A stretch of DNA of 64,000 nt, taken from a bacterium M00.F.Ca.ET.205.01.1.1 (GTDB lineage Bacteria; Pseudomonadota; Alphaproteobacteria; Rhizobiales; Rhizobiaceae). The notes under the pieces are model-generated. The model ran no database searches, had not been told where the DNA came from, and saw nothing but the letters and a program-made list of their open reading frames with translations. Positions 26,694 to 37,343 of the stretch are shown here, piece by piece (position 1 is the first letter of the stretch; every line of letters starts with the position of its first letter). Location: NCBI GenBank assembly GCA_004791255.1, contig SRUQ01000002.1:186001-250000 (forward strand), given 5' to 3'. A program made the position numbers and the translations under genes.

Positions 26694-27310
26694 TGACCCA
26701 GCGGGAACCATTGCTGAACCCGGTCGCCGTCAGCGATCTCAGGCCGACGCAGATCACCGTCGGCATGCGGGAAGTCGGCTTGAAGCGCCAGATGATCCGC
26801 GCGCAAAGCGCCAGGAAGACAGGCACGTTTCTAGGCAGCCACATGGTCCCCGTCGTGCTGGGGCCGAAGAAGCGCAACTACGTCACCGACCATCACCATC
26901 TCGCCCGCGCCCTGCTCGAGGAAGGCATCGAGGACGTTCTCGTCACGGTGATCAGTGACCTCTCGGGGCTCGACAAGGACGCCTTCTTCGTCGTGCTCGA
27001 TAACAGAGGCTGGATGCACCCGTTCGATGAGAACGGCAAGCGCCGGGACTATGACGCCATCCCCAAAACCATGGCCGGGCTTGCCGACGATCCCTATCGA
27101 AGCATGGCGGGCGAACTGCGCCGGCAAGGCGGTTTCGCCAAGGACACGACGCCGTTCAGCGAATTCTTGTGGGCGGATTTCTTGCGCCGCCGCATCGAAC
27201 CCGGCGTGGCGGCGAAGAACTTCGACAAGGCTATGAAAGAGGCGCTGAGCCTGGCCAAGGGCAAGGACGCGAACTATTTGCCCGGCTGGTGCGGGCCGAC
27301 GGCGGACTGA
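26690..27310 (+). CDS. ParB/Srx-like domain protein
   Basis: A 206-residue protein with a ParB/sulfiredoxin-fold N-terminus: LNPVAVSDLRPTQITVGMRE, then RNYVTDHHHLARALLEEGIE, where the His-rich ITDGHHR-like stretch is the nucleotide-binding box of this superfamily. The C-terminal part (LWADFLRRRI and LPGWCGP) is not like chromosome-partition ParB, and no helix-turn-helix is seen. The COG4318 type of ParB-like protein is a reasonable match. Its start overlaps the SulP stop by 4 bp, implying coupled translation and perhaps a shared function. It converges with the AraC gene, overlapping it by 37 bp. Confidence 0.8.
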   Translation: MMTQREPLLNPVAVSDLRPTQITVGMREVGLKRQMIRAQSARKTGTFLGSHMVPVVLGPKKRNYVTDHHHLARALLEEGIEDVLVTVISDLSGLDKDAFFVVLDNRGWMHPFDENGKRRDYDAIPKTMAGLADDPYRSMAGELRRQGGFAKDTTPFSEFLWADFLRRRIEPGVAAKNFDKAMKEALSLAKGKDANYLPGWCGPTAD

Positions 27311-28146
27311 GCCAGCTTTGGGCCGCCCGATCTCCGGGCGCGATAATTGCCCGGCGTCTCGCCCATCACACGCCTAAACCGGCGGTTGAAAGTCGACAGA
27401 TCGTTGAAGCCGGCCTCGAAGGCAATCGCCGAGATCGCTTCATCCGAGAGGCGCAGCCGCACCGCCGCCCGGTGCAACCGCGTCTTGAGCAGGAACTGAT
27501 AGGGCGTCATGCCCGCCACTTGCCGGAAGATGCGCAGGAAATGATAGGGACTGGTCGCCGTCCCGTCCGCCAGCGCTGACAGAGAAATCGGTTCGTCGGC
27601 ATTGAGTTCGATGCGCCGGACCGCTTCCGCCACCCGTTGCTGATCGCGGCGGCTCGGCGCGCGCCTGACTTGGGCCACGTCGGATGCTGCAGCCACGGCA
27701 GCGCCGGCGATGCGCAGCCCCAATTCCTCGAACGCGCCCGCGTCAGCCATTTCGCGCGCCGCTTCCACTTCGGTCAACAACGGCGCCAGGACCGGCAAGG
27801 GCGGCAGGAGCGGCGCGCCAAAAGCCAATTTTCTGGCGGCCGGCACATCGGCCACGACCCGTTCCATATAGGCCGGCCCGAAATGGAAGGAGAGGCAACG
27901 ATCGCCACTGCCATGCTCATGCCCACATTCGTAGCAGGCACCCGGATTGCCGAGCAGAATGGCGCCTGGCGCCAGCATCGCCGTGCCCTGTCGGGTGCGA
28001 TAGCGGAACGTGCCCGTGGTCACCGCAGCGACGCAGAAGCCGCGATGTTCTTCCTCGAACGGCTTGTCTCCTGCTGCAGCGGTGCAGATCACGTCTGACA
28101 CCTGCCAATCATGCCCGGAAGCGAGAGTTTTCTGCGTGGTTATCAT
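27274..28146 (-). CDS. AraC-family transcription regulator
   Basis: A 290-residue protein with an N-terminal cupin-like sensing domain and a C-terminal pair of helix-turn-helix motifs: LSALADGTATSPYHFLRIFR and LSDEAISAIAFEAGFNDLST followed by FNRRFRRVMGETPGNYR. It is divergent from the DUF1579-like gene at 28232, with 85 bp between them, and so is a candidate regulator of that gene and the VOC gene behind it. A cysteine pair in ACYECGHEHGSGDRC in the sensing domain may bind metal. Confidence 0.9.
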   Translation of the reverse strand: MITTQKTLASGHDWQVSDVICTAAAGDKPFEEEHRGFCVAAVTTGTFRYRTRQGTAMLAPGAILLGNPGACYECGHEHGSGDRCLSFHFGPAYMERVVADVPAARKLAFGAPLLPPLPVLAPLLTEVEAAREMADAGAFEELGLRIAGAAVAAASDVAQVRRAPSRRDQQRVAEAVRRIELNADEPISLSALADGTATSPYHFLRIFRQVAGMTPYQFLLKTRLHRAAVRLRLSDEAISAIAFEAGFNDLSTFNRRFRRVMGETPGNYRARRSGGPKLAQSAVGPHQPGK

Positions 28147-28231
28147 GGCGGAAAGATAGCAATTTTTCCCAAGCGAAGAACCCTGTCATGCTCCTATTGC
28201 TCGGCCTCTCCTGACAAACGAGGCAGCAGCA

Positions 28232-28762
28232 ATGACCGATCCCTTTACCGAGGCCCTGCACAGCGACGGCCCCAATCCAGACCTGACCGAAAAATCGCAC
28301 CTCTACGGGCGCTTCGTCGGCGCTTGGACGTTCGACGCCTCGCGCTATCTCGACGACGGCACCGTGCTTACCGGGCGCGGCGAGGTGCATTTCGGCTGGG
28401 TGCTGGAAGGCCGCGCCGTCCAGGACGTCTGGATCCTGCCCGCACGCGATGCCGGCCCCTCGCCATCTCTGGGGCCATGGACCTTCTACGGCACGACGCT
28501 CAGGGTCTACGATCCCGGCGCGGACGCCTGGCACATTTTCTGGAGCGATCCGCGCAACCAGTATTTCAGCCGCCAGCTCGGCCGCGCAGAAGGCGATACG
28601 ATCGTGCAGGTCGGCGCCGACGGCACCGGCGCCTCCGTACGTTGGAGCTTTTCGCGGATCACCGACAATTCCTTCCGGTGGCTCGGTGAGCGCTCGCACG
28701 ACAATGGCGTCTCCTGGCGCATGGAGGTCGAGTTCCTGGCGCGCCGAACGACTATAGATTGA
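28232..28762 (+). CDS. DUF1579-like hypothetical protein
   Basis: A 176-residue cytoplasmic protein without signal peptide. Sequence such as LYGRFVGAWTFDASRYLDDG, then GRGEVHFGWVLEGRAVQDVW and GTTLRVYDPGADAWHIFWSD, is typical of the lipocalin-like beta-barrel families (DUF1579 group). Starts 85 bp from a divergent AraC regulator; the next gene encodes a VOC-family protein. Function unknown; ligand binding is plausible from the fold. Confidence 0.75.
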   Translation: MTDPFTEALHSDGPNPDLTEKSHLYGRFVGAWTFDASRYLDDGTVLTGRGEVHFGWVLEGRAVQDVWILPARDAGPSPSLGPWTFYGTTLRVYDPGADAWHIFWSDPRNQYFSRQLGRAEGDTIVQVGADGTGASVRWSFSRITDNSFRWLGERSHDNGVSWRMEVEFLARRTTID

Positions 28763-28794
28763 CGCCTCAACAGCCTGAAACGATGGAGAAAATC

Positions 28795-29169
28795 ATGTTC
28801 GATCACATCTCGATCGGCGTCCGCGACACCGCCGCTTCCAAACGCTTCTACGATGCCGCGCTGCAGCCGCTCGGCTATAGCTGTCTCAGCCAGTCGCCGG
28901 GCTCACTGGGCTATGGCGCGGGGGCCGTCGCGCTTTGGGTGAACGAGGCGGTGCGGCCGGTACCGGCGGACCAGAAATCCGGGCTACATTTCTGCTTCGC
29001 AGCGCCGACGCGAGCCAGCGTCGACGCCTTCCATGCCGGCGCCTTGCGCGAAGGCGGCAGCGACAATGGCGCACCGGGCCTGCGCGCAGACTATGGCGAA
29101 AACTACTATGCCGCCTTCGTCATCGACCCGGACGGCTACCGGCTCGAGGCCTATTGCGGCGCTGGCTAA
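28795..29169 (+). CDS. VOC-family (glyoxalase-like) protein
   Basis: A 124-residue vicinal-oxygen-chelate protein: MFDHISIGVRDTAASKRFYD, ending DPDGYRLEAYCGAG, with a His near the N-terminus and Glu near the C-terminus as metal ligands. The ATG at 28795 is chosen because GGAGAAAATC lies just before it; an ATG at 28783 is the alternative. Probably cotranscribed with the DUF1579-like gene 32 bp upstream. Confidence 0.85.
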   Translation: MFDHISIGVRDTAASKRFYDAALQPLGYSCLSQSPGSLGYGAGAVALWVNEAVRPVPADQKSGLHFCFAAPTRASVDAFHAGALREGGSDNGAPGLRADYGENYYAAFVIDPDGYRLEAYCGAG

Positions 29170-29267
29170 GCCTACCGAAGGTCTTTCGGAGTCCTGACAG
29201 TTCCCACCGGCCGGGCTTTGCTCTACCAATGTCATGGTGCGGGCCTGGCCCGGTGGGAGGGTCAGCG

Positions 29268-29897
29268 ATGCCGAGTTTCGACAGCCTGTTCAACGCCTTC
29301 GTCACCATTCTCGTGACCATCGATCCGCCCGGCCTGGCGCCGCTGTTCCTGGCGGTGACGCGCGGCATGAACCGCGAGGAACGCCAGCAGGTCTCGGTAC
29401 GCGCCTCGGTCATCGGCTTCCTGGTGATGGCGCTGTTCGCGGTTGCCGGCGCCTCGATCCTGTCGGTGTTCGGCATCACACTGCCGGCCTTCCGCGTCGC
29501 CGGCGGCTTTTTGCTGTTCTTCATCGCCTTCGAGATGGTGTTCGAGCGCCGGCAGGACCGCAAGGAGAAGATCGGCGACGTCGCCATCACCAAGGATATG
29601 ATCCACAACATCGCCGCCTTCCCGCTGGCGATCCCGCTGATCGCCGGCCCGGGCGCGATTTCGGCGACTGTGCTGCTCTCCGGTTCGTTTCAGGGCTTTG
29701 CCGCGCAGGCAGCACTGGTCGGCATCATCTTCGTCTGCCTTGCCATCACCTATCTGGTGTTCGTGCTGTCGGAACGCATCGACCGCATCCTCGGCCAGAC
29801 CGGCCGCTCGATCCTGACGCGCCTGCTCGGCGTGATCCTGGCGGCACTGGCCGTGCAGTTCGTCGCGGACGGCATCAAGGCGCTGATGGCGAGTTGA
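29268..29897 (+). CDS. MarC-family integral membrane protein
   Basis: A 209-residue membrane protein with six hydrophobic helices. The N-terminus MPSFDSLFNAFVTILVTIDP and IPLIAGPGAISATVLLSGSF are the two MarC signature loops. The ATG at 29268 follows GGGAGGGTCAGCG. MarC proteins are of unknown transport function despite the historical antibiotic-resistance name. Followed directly by an 8-bp tandem repeat. Confidence 0.9.
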   Translation: MPSFDSLFNAFVTILVTIDPPGLAPLFLAVTRGMNREERQQVSVRASVIGFLVMALFAVAGASILSVFGITLPAFRVAGGFLLFFIAFEMVFERRQDRKEKIGDVAITKDMIHNIAAFPLAIPLIAGPGAISATVLLSGSFQGFAAQAALVGIIFVCLAITYLVFVLSERIDRILGQTGRSILTRLLGVILAALAVQFVADGIKALMAS

Positions 29898-29904
29898 GCA
29901 GTAT

Positions 29905-29956
29905 CCCTACTGCCCTACTGCCCTACTGCCCTACTGCCCTACTGCCCTACTGCCCT
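29905..29956. repeat. 8-bp tandem repeat (CCCTACTG)
   Basis: Six perfect copies of CCCTACTG (29905-29952) plus a partial CCCT. It fills the space between the stops of convergent marC (29897) and the OsmC gene (29956). Its end touches the last base of the OsmC stop codon but is not translated, so copy-number change would not alter either protein. Confidence 0.95.
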
Positions 29957-30381
29957 CACTTCGCCGCCGTATCGATCACTTCGAAATCATGCGTAATCAC
30001 GGCCGTCTTGGCCATCATCGCCGAGGCCGAGCAGTATTTTTCGATAGAAAGATCGATCGCGCGTTTCACCTTGTCGCGCGACAGCGCGCGGCCCTTGACG
30101 GTGAAATGCATGTGGATCCGTGTGAACACCTTCGGGTCGGTCTCGGCCCGGTCGGCGTCGAGTTCGACGACGCAGTCCTCGACCGCCTCGCGGCCCTTTT
30201 CGAGGATATGGACGACATCATAGGCGGAGCAACCGCCTGTGCCGATCAGCACCAGTTCCATCGGGCTTGGCCCCGGCGTCTTGCCTTCAGGGCTGGAGGC
30301 CGTGCCCAGCACCAGCTTGTGACCGCTGCCGGACTCGCCGACGAAAGTGCGCTCCTCGACCCATTTTACCCGTGCCTTCAT
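29956..30381 (-). CDS. OsmC-family peroxiredoxin-like protein
   Basis: A 141-residue OsmC/Ohr-fold protein of the YhfA subgroup. The two redox cysteines lie in LIGTGGCSAYDVVHILEKGR and SIEKYCSASAMMAKTA. Such proteins reduce organic hydroperoxides or bind reactive thiols; the YhfA-like subgroup is not biochemically settled. Single gene; its stop abuts the 8-bp tandem repeat. Confidence 0.88.
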   Translation of the reverse strand: MKARVKWVEERTFVGESGSGHKLVLGTASSPEGKTPGPSPMELVLIGTGGCSAYDVVHILEKGREAVEDCVVELDADRAETDPKVFTRIHMHFTVKGRALSRDKVKRAIDLSIEKYCSASAMMAKTAVITHDFEVIDTAAK

Positions 30382-30418
30382 CGCCCTGTCCTTTCAGTCC
30401 GCTGACCCAAATCAACAA

Positions 30419-30454
30419 CGCAAAACCCCGAAAGTCCATGCGGGACCCTCGGGG
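30419..30454 (-). terminator. Terminator of ssb
   Basis: On the minus strand a hairpin is formed by CCCCGA/TCGGGG (30426-30431 and 30449-30454) plus GTCC/GGAC (30434-30437 and 30443-30446) around loop ATGCG, followed by TTTTG. It lies 43 bp after the ssb stop. Confidence 0.75.
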
Positions 30455-30496
30455 CATATCAATCACGCGGCGTCAGCCGTTTGGTATTGCTTTCGA

Positions 30497-31033
30497 TCAG
30501 AACGGAATTTCGTCGTCCAGCTCGCGCGAAGAACCGCCGCCACCGCCGCCGCTCCTGGAACCGCCACCGCCGCCGCCGCCGCCGCGGCTGAAGCCTTCAT
30601 TGGGGCCGGACTGGCCGAAATCGGAACCGCGGCTGCTGCCACCACCGGAATAACCGCCGACCTGGCCGCCCTCACCCTGGCCGCGCGCGTCGAGCATCTG
30701 CAGCTCGCCGCGGAATTTCTGCAGCACGACTTCCGTCGTATATTTGTCGGCACCGGTCTGGTCCTGCCATTTGCGCGTCTGCAGCTGGCCCTCGACATAA
30801 ACCTTCATGCCCTTCTTCAGATACTGCTCGGCCACCTTGGCGAGCTGGTCGTTGAAGATGACGACGTTATGCCACTCGGTCTTTTCCTTGCGCTCGCCGG
30901 AATTCTTATCGCGCCAGCTTTCCGAGGTGGCGATGCGGATGTTGACGACCGGCTCACCCGAATTCAGGCGGCGGATTTCCGGGTCCGCACCGAGGTTGCC
31001 GACCAGAATGACCTTGTTGACGCTACCCGCCAT
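30497..31033 (-). CDS. ssb: Single-stranded DNA-binding protein
   Basis: SSB (178 aa): an N-terminal OB fold from [20 protein letters not shown] through [20 protein letters not shown], then a glycine/serine-rich disordered linker (about residues 115-170), ending in the acidic tip DDEIPF that binds partner proteins. Typical size for rhizobia. A perfect GTTC-N7-GTTC SOS box lies about 100 bp upstream. Divergent from an ArsR gene. Confidence 0.96.
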   Translation of the reverse strand: MAGSVNKVILVGNLGADPEIRRLNSGEPVVNIRIATSESWRDKNSGERKEKTEWHNVVIFNDQLAKVAEQYLKKGMKVYVEGQLQTRKWQDQTGADKYTTEVVLQKFRGELQMLDARGQGEGGQVGGYSGGGSSRGSDFGQSGPNEGFSRGGGGGGGGSRSGGGGGGSSRELDDEIPF

Positions 31034-31134
31034 CGTACTTCTCCGCGCTCATCCGAAACAAATTTTTGTCGCAGCACCTTACAGGCTGCGCACAATCCTC
31101 GCCTGCAGTGGCTGGCTTTTCCCACAAGGTTTTT

Positions 31135-31149
31135 GTTCTCTTTTCGTTC
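31135..31149. promoter_or_regulatory. LexA/SOS box upstream of ssb
   Basis: GTTC (31135-31138), seven bases TCTTTTC, GTTC (31146-31149). This is the direct-repeat LexA operator described for alphaproteobacteria. It lies 102 bp upstream of ssb and 122 bp from the divergent ArsR gene; ssb is the likelier target. Confidence 0.7.
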
Positions 31150-31270
31150 CTATATGCATCGCTGCTCATTGTCAAGGAATGGCAACAATGCGGCAGCGAA
31201 CCAGCTTCCGTCATATGGGTTCGAAAAGACTGCTTGCCAAATCAATAAGCGCAGACTTATGCTTTTGGCC

Positions 31271-31585
31271 ATGATCGAAGCCGAGATTTTCCGCGCCCTT
31301 GCCGACCCGACGCGCCGTGCCGTCTTCGAGCGGCTGGCGACCGGCGAAATGACGGTGTCGCAATTGCGTACCGGCATGACGGTGTCGCAGCCGGCGGTGT
31401 CGCAGCATCTGGCGGTACTGCGCGGTGCCGGCCTGGTGGTCGAACGCCGGGCGGGCCGTAACGCCTATTACCGCGCCGATCCGGAAGGGCTTACTCCTTT
31501 GCTCGGCTGGATCGATCGCTACCGGACCTTCTGGCCGGAGCGCATCGAAAGACTGAAGACGGTTTTGAAGGACATGGATCAATGA
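31271..31585 (+). CDS. ArsR-family winged-helix regulator
   Basis: A 104-residue regulator: MIEAEIFRALADPTRRAVFE, then LRTGMTVSQPAVSQHLAVLR as recognition helix, followed by AGLVVERRAGRNAYYRADPE. No cysteine metal site is seen. The ATG at 31271 is taken; another at 31259 is in frame. The stop overlaps the start of the SRPBCC gene by 4 bp (ATGA). ArsR/AHSA1 pairs of this type are common and the two proteins probably act together. Confidence 0.88.
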   Translation: MIEAEIFRALADPTRRAVFERLATGEMTVSQLRTGMTVSQPAVSQHLAVLRGAGLVVERRAGRNAYYRADPEGLTPLLGWIDRYRTFWPERIERLKTVLKDMDQ

Positions 31586-32082
31586 CGGACAAAACGGAGT
31601 CGGGCGGAGCAATCGGCGAAAGCAAGGCCTGCGATGCAATCGAGTTCGAATGCGAACTCGCCGAACCGCCGGAAAAGGTGTGGCGGGCACTGACGGTACC
31701 TGAACTGCTTACCGCCTGGATGATGCCAAACGACATCGTGCCGGAGACCGGCGGCAGGTTCGCCTTTGCCGGGCCGGACGCACCGATCGAATGCGAGATC
31801 CTTGATGCCGAGCCCGAGAGGCTGCTGCGCTATTCCTGGCGCGAGCGCTCCCGGCCCGACGATCCCGCGCGGCAGGAGCCACTCGACAGCACCGTCACCT
31901 TCACGCTTGCCCGCACCGTTTCCGGCGGCACGCATCTGCGCATCGTCCATGACGGCTTTGCCTGCAGGGCGTTGCCCGCTGTTGCCATGGCGAGCTCCGG
32001 CTGCCGGCTTTCGATGGGGGTGCGCCGGTTCGAAAACCCCGTCGCCGCCAACGCGCCGCTGCTGATGTTGCGCGCGGCCTGA
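31582..32082 (+). CDS. SRPBCC/AHSA1-domain protein
   Basis: A 166-residue protein with the Bet v1-like fold: IEFECELAEPPEKVWRALTV, ELLTAWMMPNDIVPETGGRF and ECEILDAEPERLLRYSW. These proteins bind hydrophobic ligands in a cavity. Encoded in the same operon as an ArsR regulator with overlapping stop/start. Ligand unknown. Confidence 0.87.
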   Translation: MTDKTESGGAIGESKACDAIEFECELAEPPEKVWRALTVPELLTAWMMPNDIVPETGGRFAFAGPDAPIECEILDAEPERLLRYSWRERSRPDDPARQEPLDSTVTFTLARTVSGGTHLRIVHDGFACRALPAVAMASSGCRLSMGVRRFENPVAANAPLLMLRAA

Positions 32083-32103
32083 CGTAGAACAAGGGAGAAA
32101 AAC

Positions 32104-32709
32104 ATGAGCGGTGTTGCCAGTCTGGTGCCGATGGTGATCGAGCAATCGAGCCGCGGCGAGCGTGCCTTCGACATTTTCTCGCGGCTGCTGCGCGAGCGGA
32201 TCATCTTCATCAATGGCGAGATCAACGACGACATCTCGGCGCTGGTCTGCGCCCAGCTTCTGTCGCTGGAATCGGACAATCCCGACAAGGAGATTTCGCT
32301 ATACATCAACTCGCCGGGCGGAGTGGTGACCAGCGGCTTCGCCATATACGACACGATGCAGTATATTAGCCCCCCGGTGTCGACCGTGTGCATGGGCTTT
32401 GCCGCTTCGATGGCGTCGTTCCTGCTGATGGCGGGCACGCCGGGGCGCCGCATCGCGCTGCCGAACGCCACCATCCTGCTGCATCAGCCGCTCGGTGGTT
32501 TCCAGGGCCAGGCCTCCGACATCCAGCGCCATGCCGAGCGCATCGGCCAGACGAAACGGCACATGACCGAGCTTTATGCACAGCATTGCGGCCGCACCTA
32601 TGAGGAGGTCGAACGTACGCTGGACCGCGACCATTTCATGACCGCGCGGGAAGCCCAGGCTTGGGGCATCGTCGATCATGTCTACGACACCCGCAAAAAG
32701 GCGGCGTGA
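32104..32709 (+). CDS. clpP: ClpP-family serine protease (paralogue)
   Basis: A 201-residue ClpP subunit. Catalytic Ser is in [15 protein letters not shown], His in [16 protein letters not shown], and Asp in the following helix-containing region ([11 protein letters not shown]). The usual GQAASMGAF around the serine is GFAASMASF here. The oxyanion strand [16 protein letters not shown] is intact. No clpX or tig is adjacent, unlike the main clpP locus, so this is probably one of the extra ClpP proteins rhizobia carry. Upstream: ArsR/SRPBCC pair. Confidence 0.9.
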   Translation: MSGVASLVPMVIEQSSRGERAFDIFSRLLRERIIFINGEINDDISALVCAQLLSLESDNPDKEISLYINSPGGVVTSGFAIYDTMQYISPPVSTVCMGFAASMASFLLMAGTPGRRIALPNATILLHQPLGGFQGQASDIQRHAERIGQTKRHMTELYAQHCGRTYEEVERTLDRDHFMTAREAQAWGIVDHVYDTRKKAA

Positions 32710-32786
32710 AATCATGGATCGGTCGCTGTCCAAGATTTGAGCATACCGGTCTGGTCGTGTCGGTCCTGCGTCCCTATAAACAGGGG

Positions 32787-33092
32787 ATGACCGACACCCC
32801 TCCGTCCAGATCGTTTCGCGGCGTCATCGCTGCAGCGGTGCTCGCCCTTGCCGGCCTTGCAAGCGGGACGGCACTCGCCGGGGGCAGTTCCACGTCCGCC
32901 CAGACAACCAGCACCTTGCCCGGCGTGACCGGCGAGTACCGCATCGCCAAGCCGGCGCCGCAGCCCGAACCGGACGAGGCTTTCCCCACGAACGGCAACG
33001 GCCAGTTCAAGATCGGCGATACGGATGTCAGGATTTCCGGCAGCATCACCGTCGACATGGGCGCGGGCGGGATCAAGCCACCAAACCATTGA
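32787..33092 (+). CDS. Small exported hypothetical protein
   Basis: A 101-residue protein with a signal peptide (SFRGVIAAAVLALAGLASGT to LAG, about residues 9-32) and a short mature part with PAPQPEPDE and GQFKIGDTDVRISGSITVDM. That last stretch resembles the first strand of rhizobial porin-like proteins but the protein is far too short for a barrel. A TATAAA at 32775-32780 sits just before the start. Function unknown. Confidence 0.7.
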   Translation: MTDTPPSRSFRGVIAAAVLALAGLASGTALAGGSSTSAQTTSTLPGVTGEYRIAKPAPQPEPDEAFPTNGNGQFKIGDTDVRISGSITVDMGAGGIKPPNH

Positions 33093-33168
33093 TACAGCCA
33101 CGCGATGGCTCGCCTAAATTGCCCGAAGGCAAATCCGCCCGGCATTGGATCGGCTCCGCCAAAAGAAT

Positions 33169-33204
33169 AGCCCCGCCGTGCTTGCGCAAACGGACGGGGC
33201 TTTG
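33169..33204 (+). terminator. Rho-independent terminator
   Basis: AGCCCCGCCGT (33169-33179) pairs with ACGGACGGGGCT (33190-33201) with one bulged base, loop GCTTGCGCAA, then TTT. Lies about 75 bp after the small exported protein gene. Confidence 0.65.
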
Positions 33205-33667
33205 TGGATATCGAACCCACTTTTCGCCGGGAATGTTTTACCGGCTTTTGATTTCGGATGCTTCGCGGCGTTCAGCCGACGATCCGACTCGTGGTCTCTA
33301 ATTCTTGGGGATTCGGCAGGTCACGGTTTGTCGAGCGACGCAAACGCCTGCTCCTGGCACTTATGCCTGCCGCGGCTCCAGTGACAACTGAAGCCCTTGG
33401 GGACTATCCGGTGGCGTCATGCTCCGCTCCTTGGTCCGTTGCGTCATTGTCGTCCCGAAGCGCTGATCGCGAACGCCTGCGGCGTCTCGCAGACCGCCTG
33501 TGGGCGGCGAGGCCATCGAAAGACAGCCGGCTTCGATTGACTTGCGGACACTGCGCCCCTGATTCGGCGACGTCAACCTTCAATAGCCGATTGCGGGAAA
33601 ATGTGATCGGACAGATCGTTCCAACGGATAACCCGCCGGCCTGGCACAACGCTTTTGTCAGGAGCGT

Positions 33668-33682
33668 GTTCGGCCTTTGTTC
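33668..33682. promoter_or_regulatory. LexA/SOS box upstream of uvrA
   Basis: GTTC (33668-33671), GGCCTTT, GTTC (33679-33682). Perfect match to the alphaproteobacterial GTTC-N7-GTTC LexA operator, 150 bp before the uvrA start. uvrA is a well-known SOS gene. Confidence 0.75.
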
Positions 33683-33832
33683 TTTCCGCTTGCCCGTTCG
33701 CGCGAAAGGCGGTTAAACGGCTTGGTCGAGAATTGTGGCGTCTCTCGACGCAGCGGCAAAAATACATACATAGGGGATGGCCGGGGAAACCCGCCGATAC
33801 CACAAATTCCAGATCCGAGGCGGCGACCGGCC

Positions 33833-36753
<2,921 letters not shown>

Positions 36754-36754
<1 letters not shown>

Positions 36755-36894
36755 TGGATAAGGATGGTCTGATCACGGTCCAAAGCCGCTTCGGCGTGAC
36801 CGAAACCATGGACCGCCTTGCTGATGCGATAAAAGGCGCTGGCCCGCTCGTAGTTGCGCGCATCGATCACGCGACCGGCTCGGGCGCGCGTTGA
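36754..36894 (+). pseudogene. Truncated DUF302 domain remnant
   Basis: A 46-codon frame beginning at an ATG that overlaps the uvrA stop (TGATG): DGLITVQSRFGVTETMDRLA followed by DAIKGAGPLVVARIDHA. This is the start of a DUF302 domain, which normally continues to about 120-130 residues. The frame ends at TGA (36892-36894) after TGSGAR, so roughly two thirds are missing. The 12-mer GCGACCGGCTCG at the break (36871-36882) recurs at 36899-36910 in the start of the next gene, suggesting a deletion between short direct repeats. Confidence 0.65.
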
Positions 36895-36896
36895 CC

Positions 36897-37343
36897 ATGC
36901 GACCGGCTCGCCGTGAAGATCTCGCCGCAATCGTCTCACTGACTACGGCCGCCTACGCCCCCTACATAGCCTTGCTCGGCGCGCCGCCGATCCCGGTCAC
37001 CGAAGACTATGCGCCACGGATCGAACGCGGTGAAATCTGGCTGCTGGAGACCGACGGCGCGCTGGCTGGGTTGATCGTGCTGGAACGGCATCCCGATCAT
37101 GCCATGATCTTCAGCGTCGCCGTCGCGCCGGTCTTCCAGGACAGGAAGCTCGGCATTAAGCTGCTCAATTTCGCCAACGAACAGGCGCGCACGTGGCAGG
37201 TGCCCGAGGTGCGGCTCTACACCAGTTCGCGGATGGAGCGGAACATCGCGCTCTACACCGCCTATGGTTTTCGAGAAACGGGTCGCCGGCCCAATCCATA
37301 CCGGCCAGGGTGGACCGTAGTCGACATGGCGAAGGCGATGTAG
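36897..37343 (+). CDS. GNAT-family acetyltransferase
   Basis: A 148-residue Gcn5-related N-acetyltransferase, MRPARREDLAAIVSLTTAAY onward. The acetyl-CoA loop is degenerate (VAPVFQDRKLGIKLLNFANE; the usual R-x-x-G-x-G/A becomes QDRKLG). The C-terminal RLYTSSRMERNIALYTAYGF and RETGRRP are typical GNAT features. ATG at 36897 lies 2 bp after the stop of the DUF302 remnant. Substrate unknown. Confidence 0.87.
   Translation: MRPARREDLAAIVSLTTAAYAPYIALLGAPPIPVTEDYAPRIERGEIWLLETDGALAGLIVLERHPDHAMIFSVAVAPVFQDRKLGIKLLNFANEQARTWQVPEVRLYTSSRMERNIALYTAYGFRETGRRPNPYRPGWTVVDMAKAM

Larger units (their letters stand above)
33093..33832. other. 740-bp region without recognisable gene
   Basis: Contains a terminator (33169-33204) and an SOS box (33668-33682). 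Open frames on both strands (for example 33258-33716 plus) have low-complexity arginine/alanine-rich translations without domain similarity that I can recognise, and no ribosome-binding sites. The upstream half looks like decayed or non-coding sequence, the last 150 bp like the uvrA promoter. Confidence 0.55.

Noticed and set aside
24891..26711. 606-codon minus-strand frame opposite the SulP gene
   Set aside because: Very high Arg/Gln/Asp/Gly and no membrane or domain features; SulP on the plus strand explains the sequence.
33205..33221. tRNA-like T-arm on the minus strand near the terminator at 33169
   Set aside because: GTGGG-TTCGATA-TCCAC resembles a T-arm but one pair is a G-T wobble, and there is no D-arm, anticodon arm or acceptor stem around it.
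33679..33699. Second GTTC pair (13-bp spacing) near the uvrA SOS box
   Set aside because: The spacing does not match the 7-bp spacer of alphaproteobacterial LexA sites; the pair at 33668-33682 does.
33258..33716. 152-codon plus-strand frame before uvrA
   Set aside because: Overlaps the SOS box, has no ribosome-binding site and no recognisable domain.
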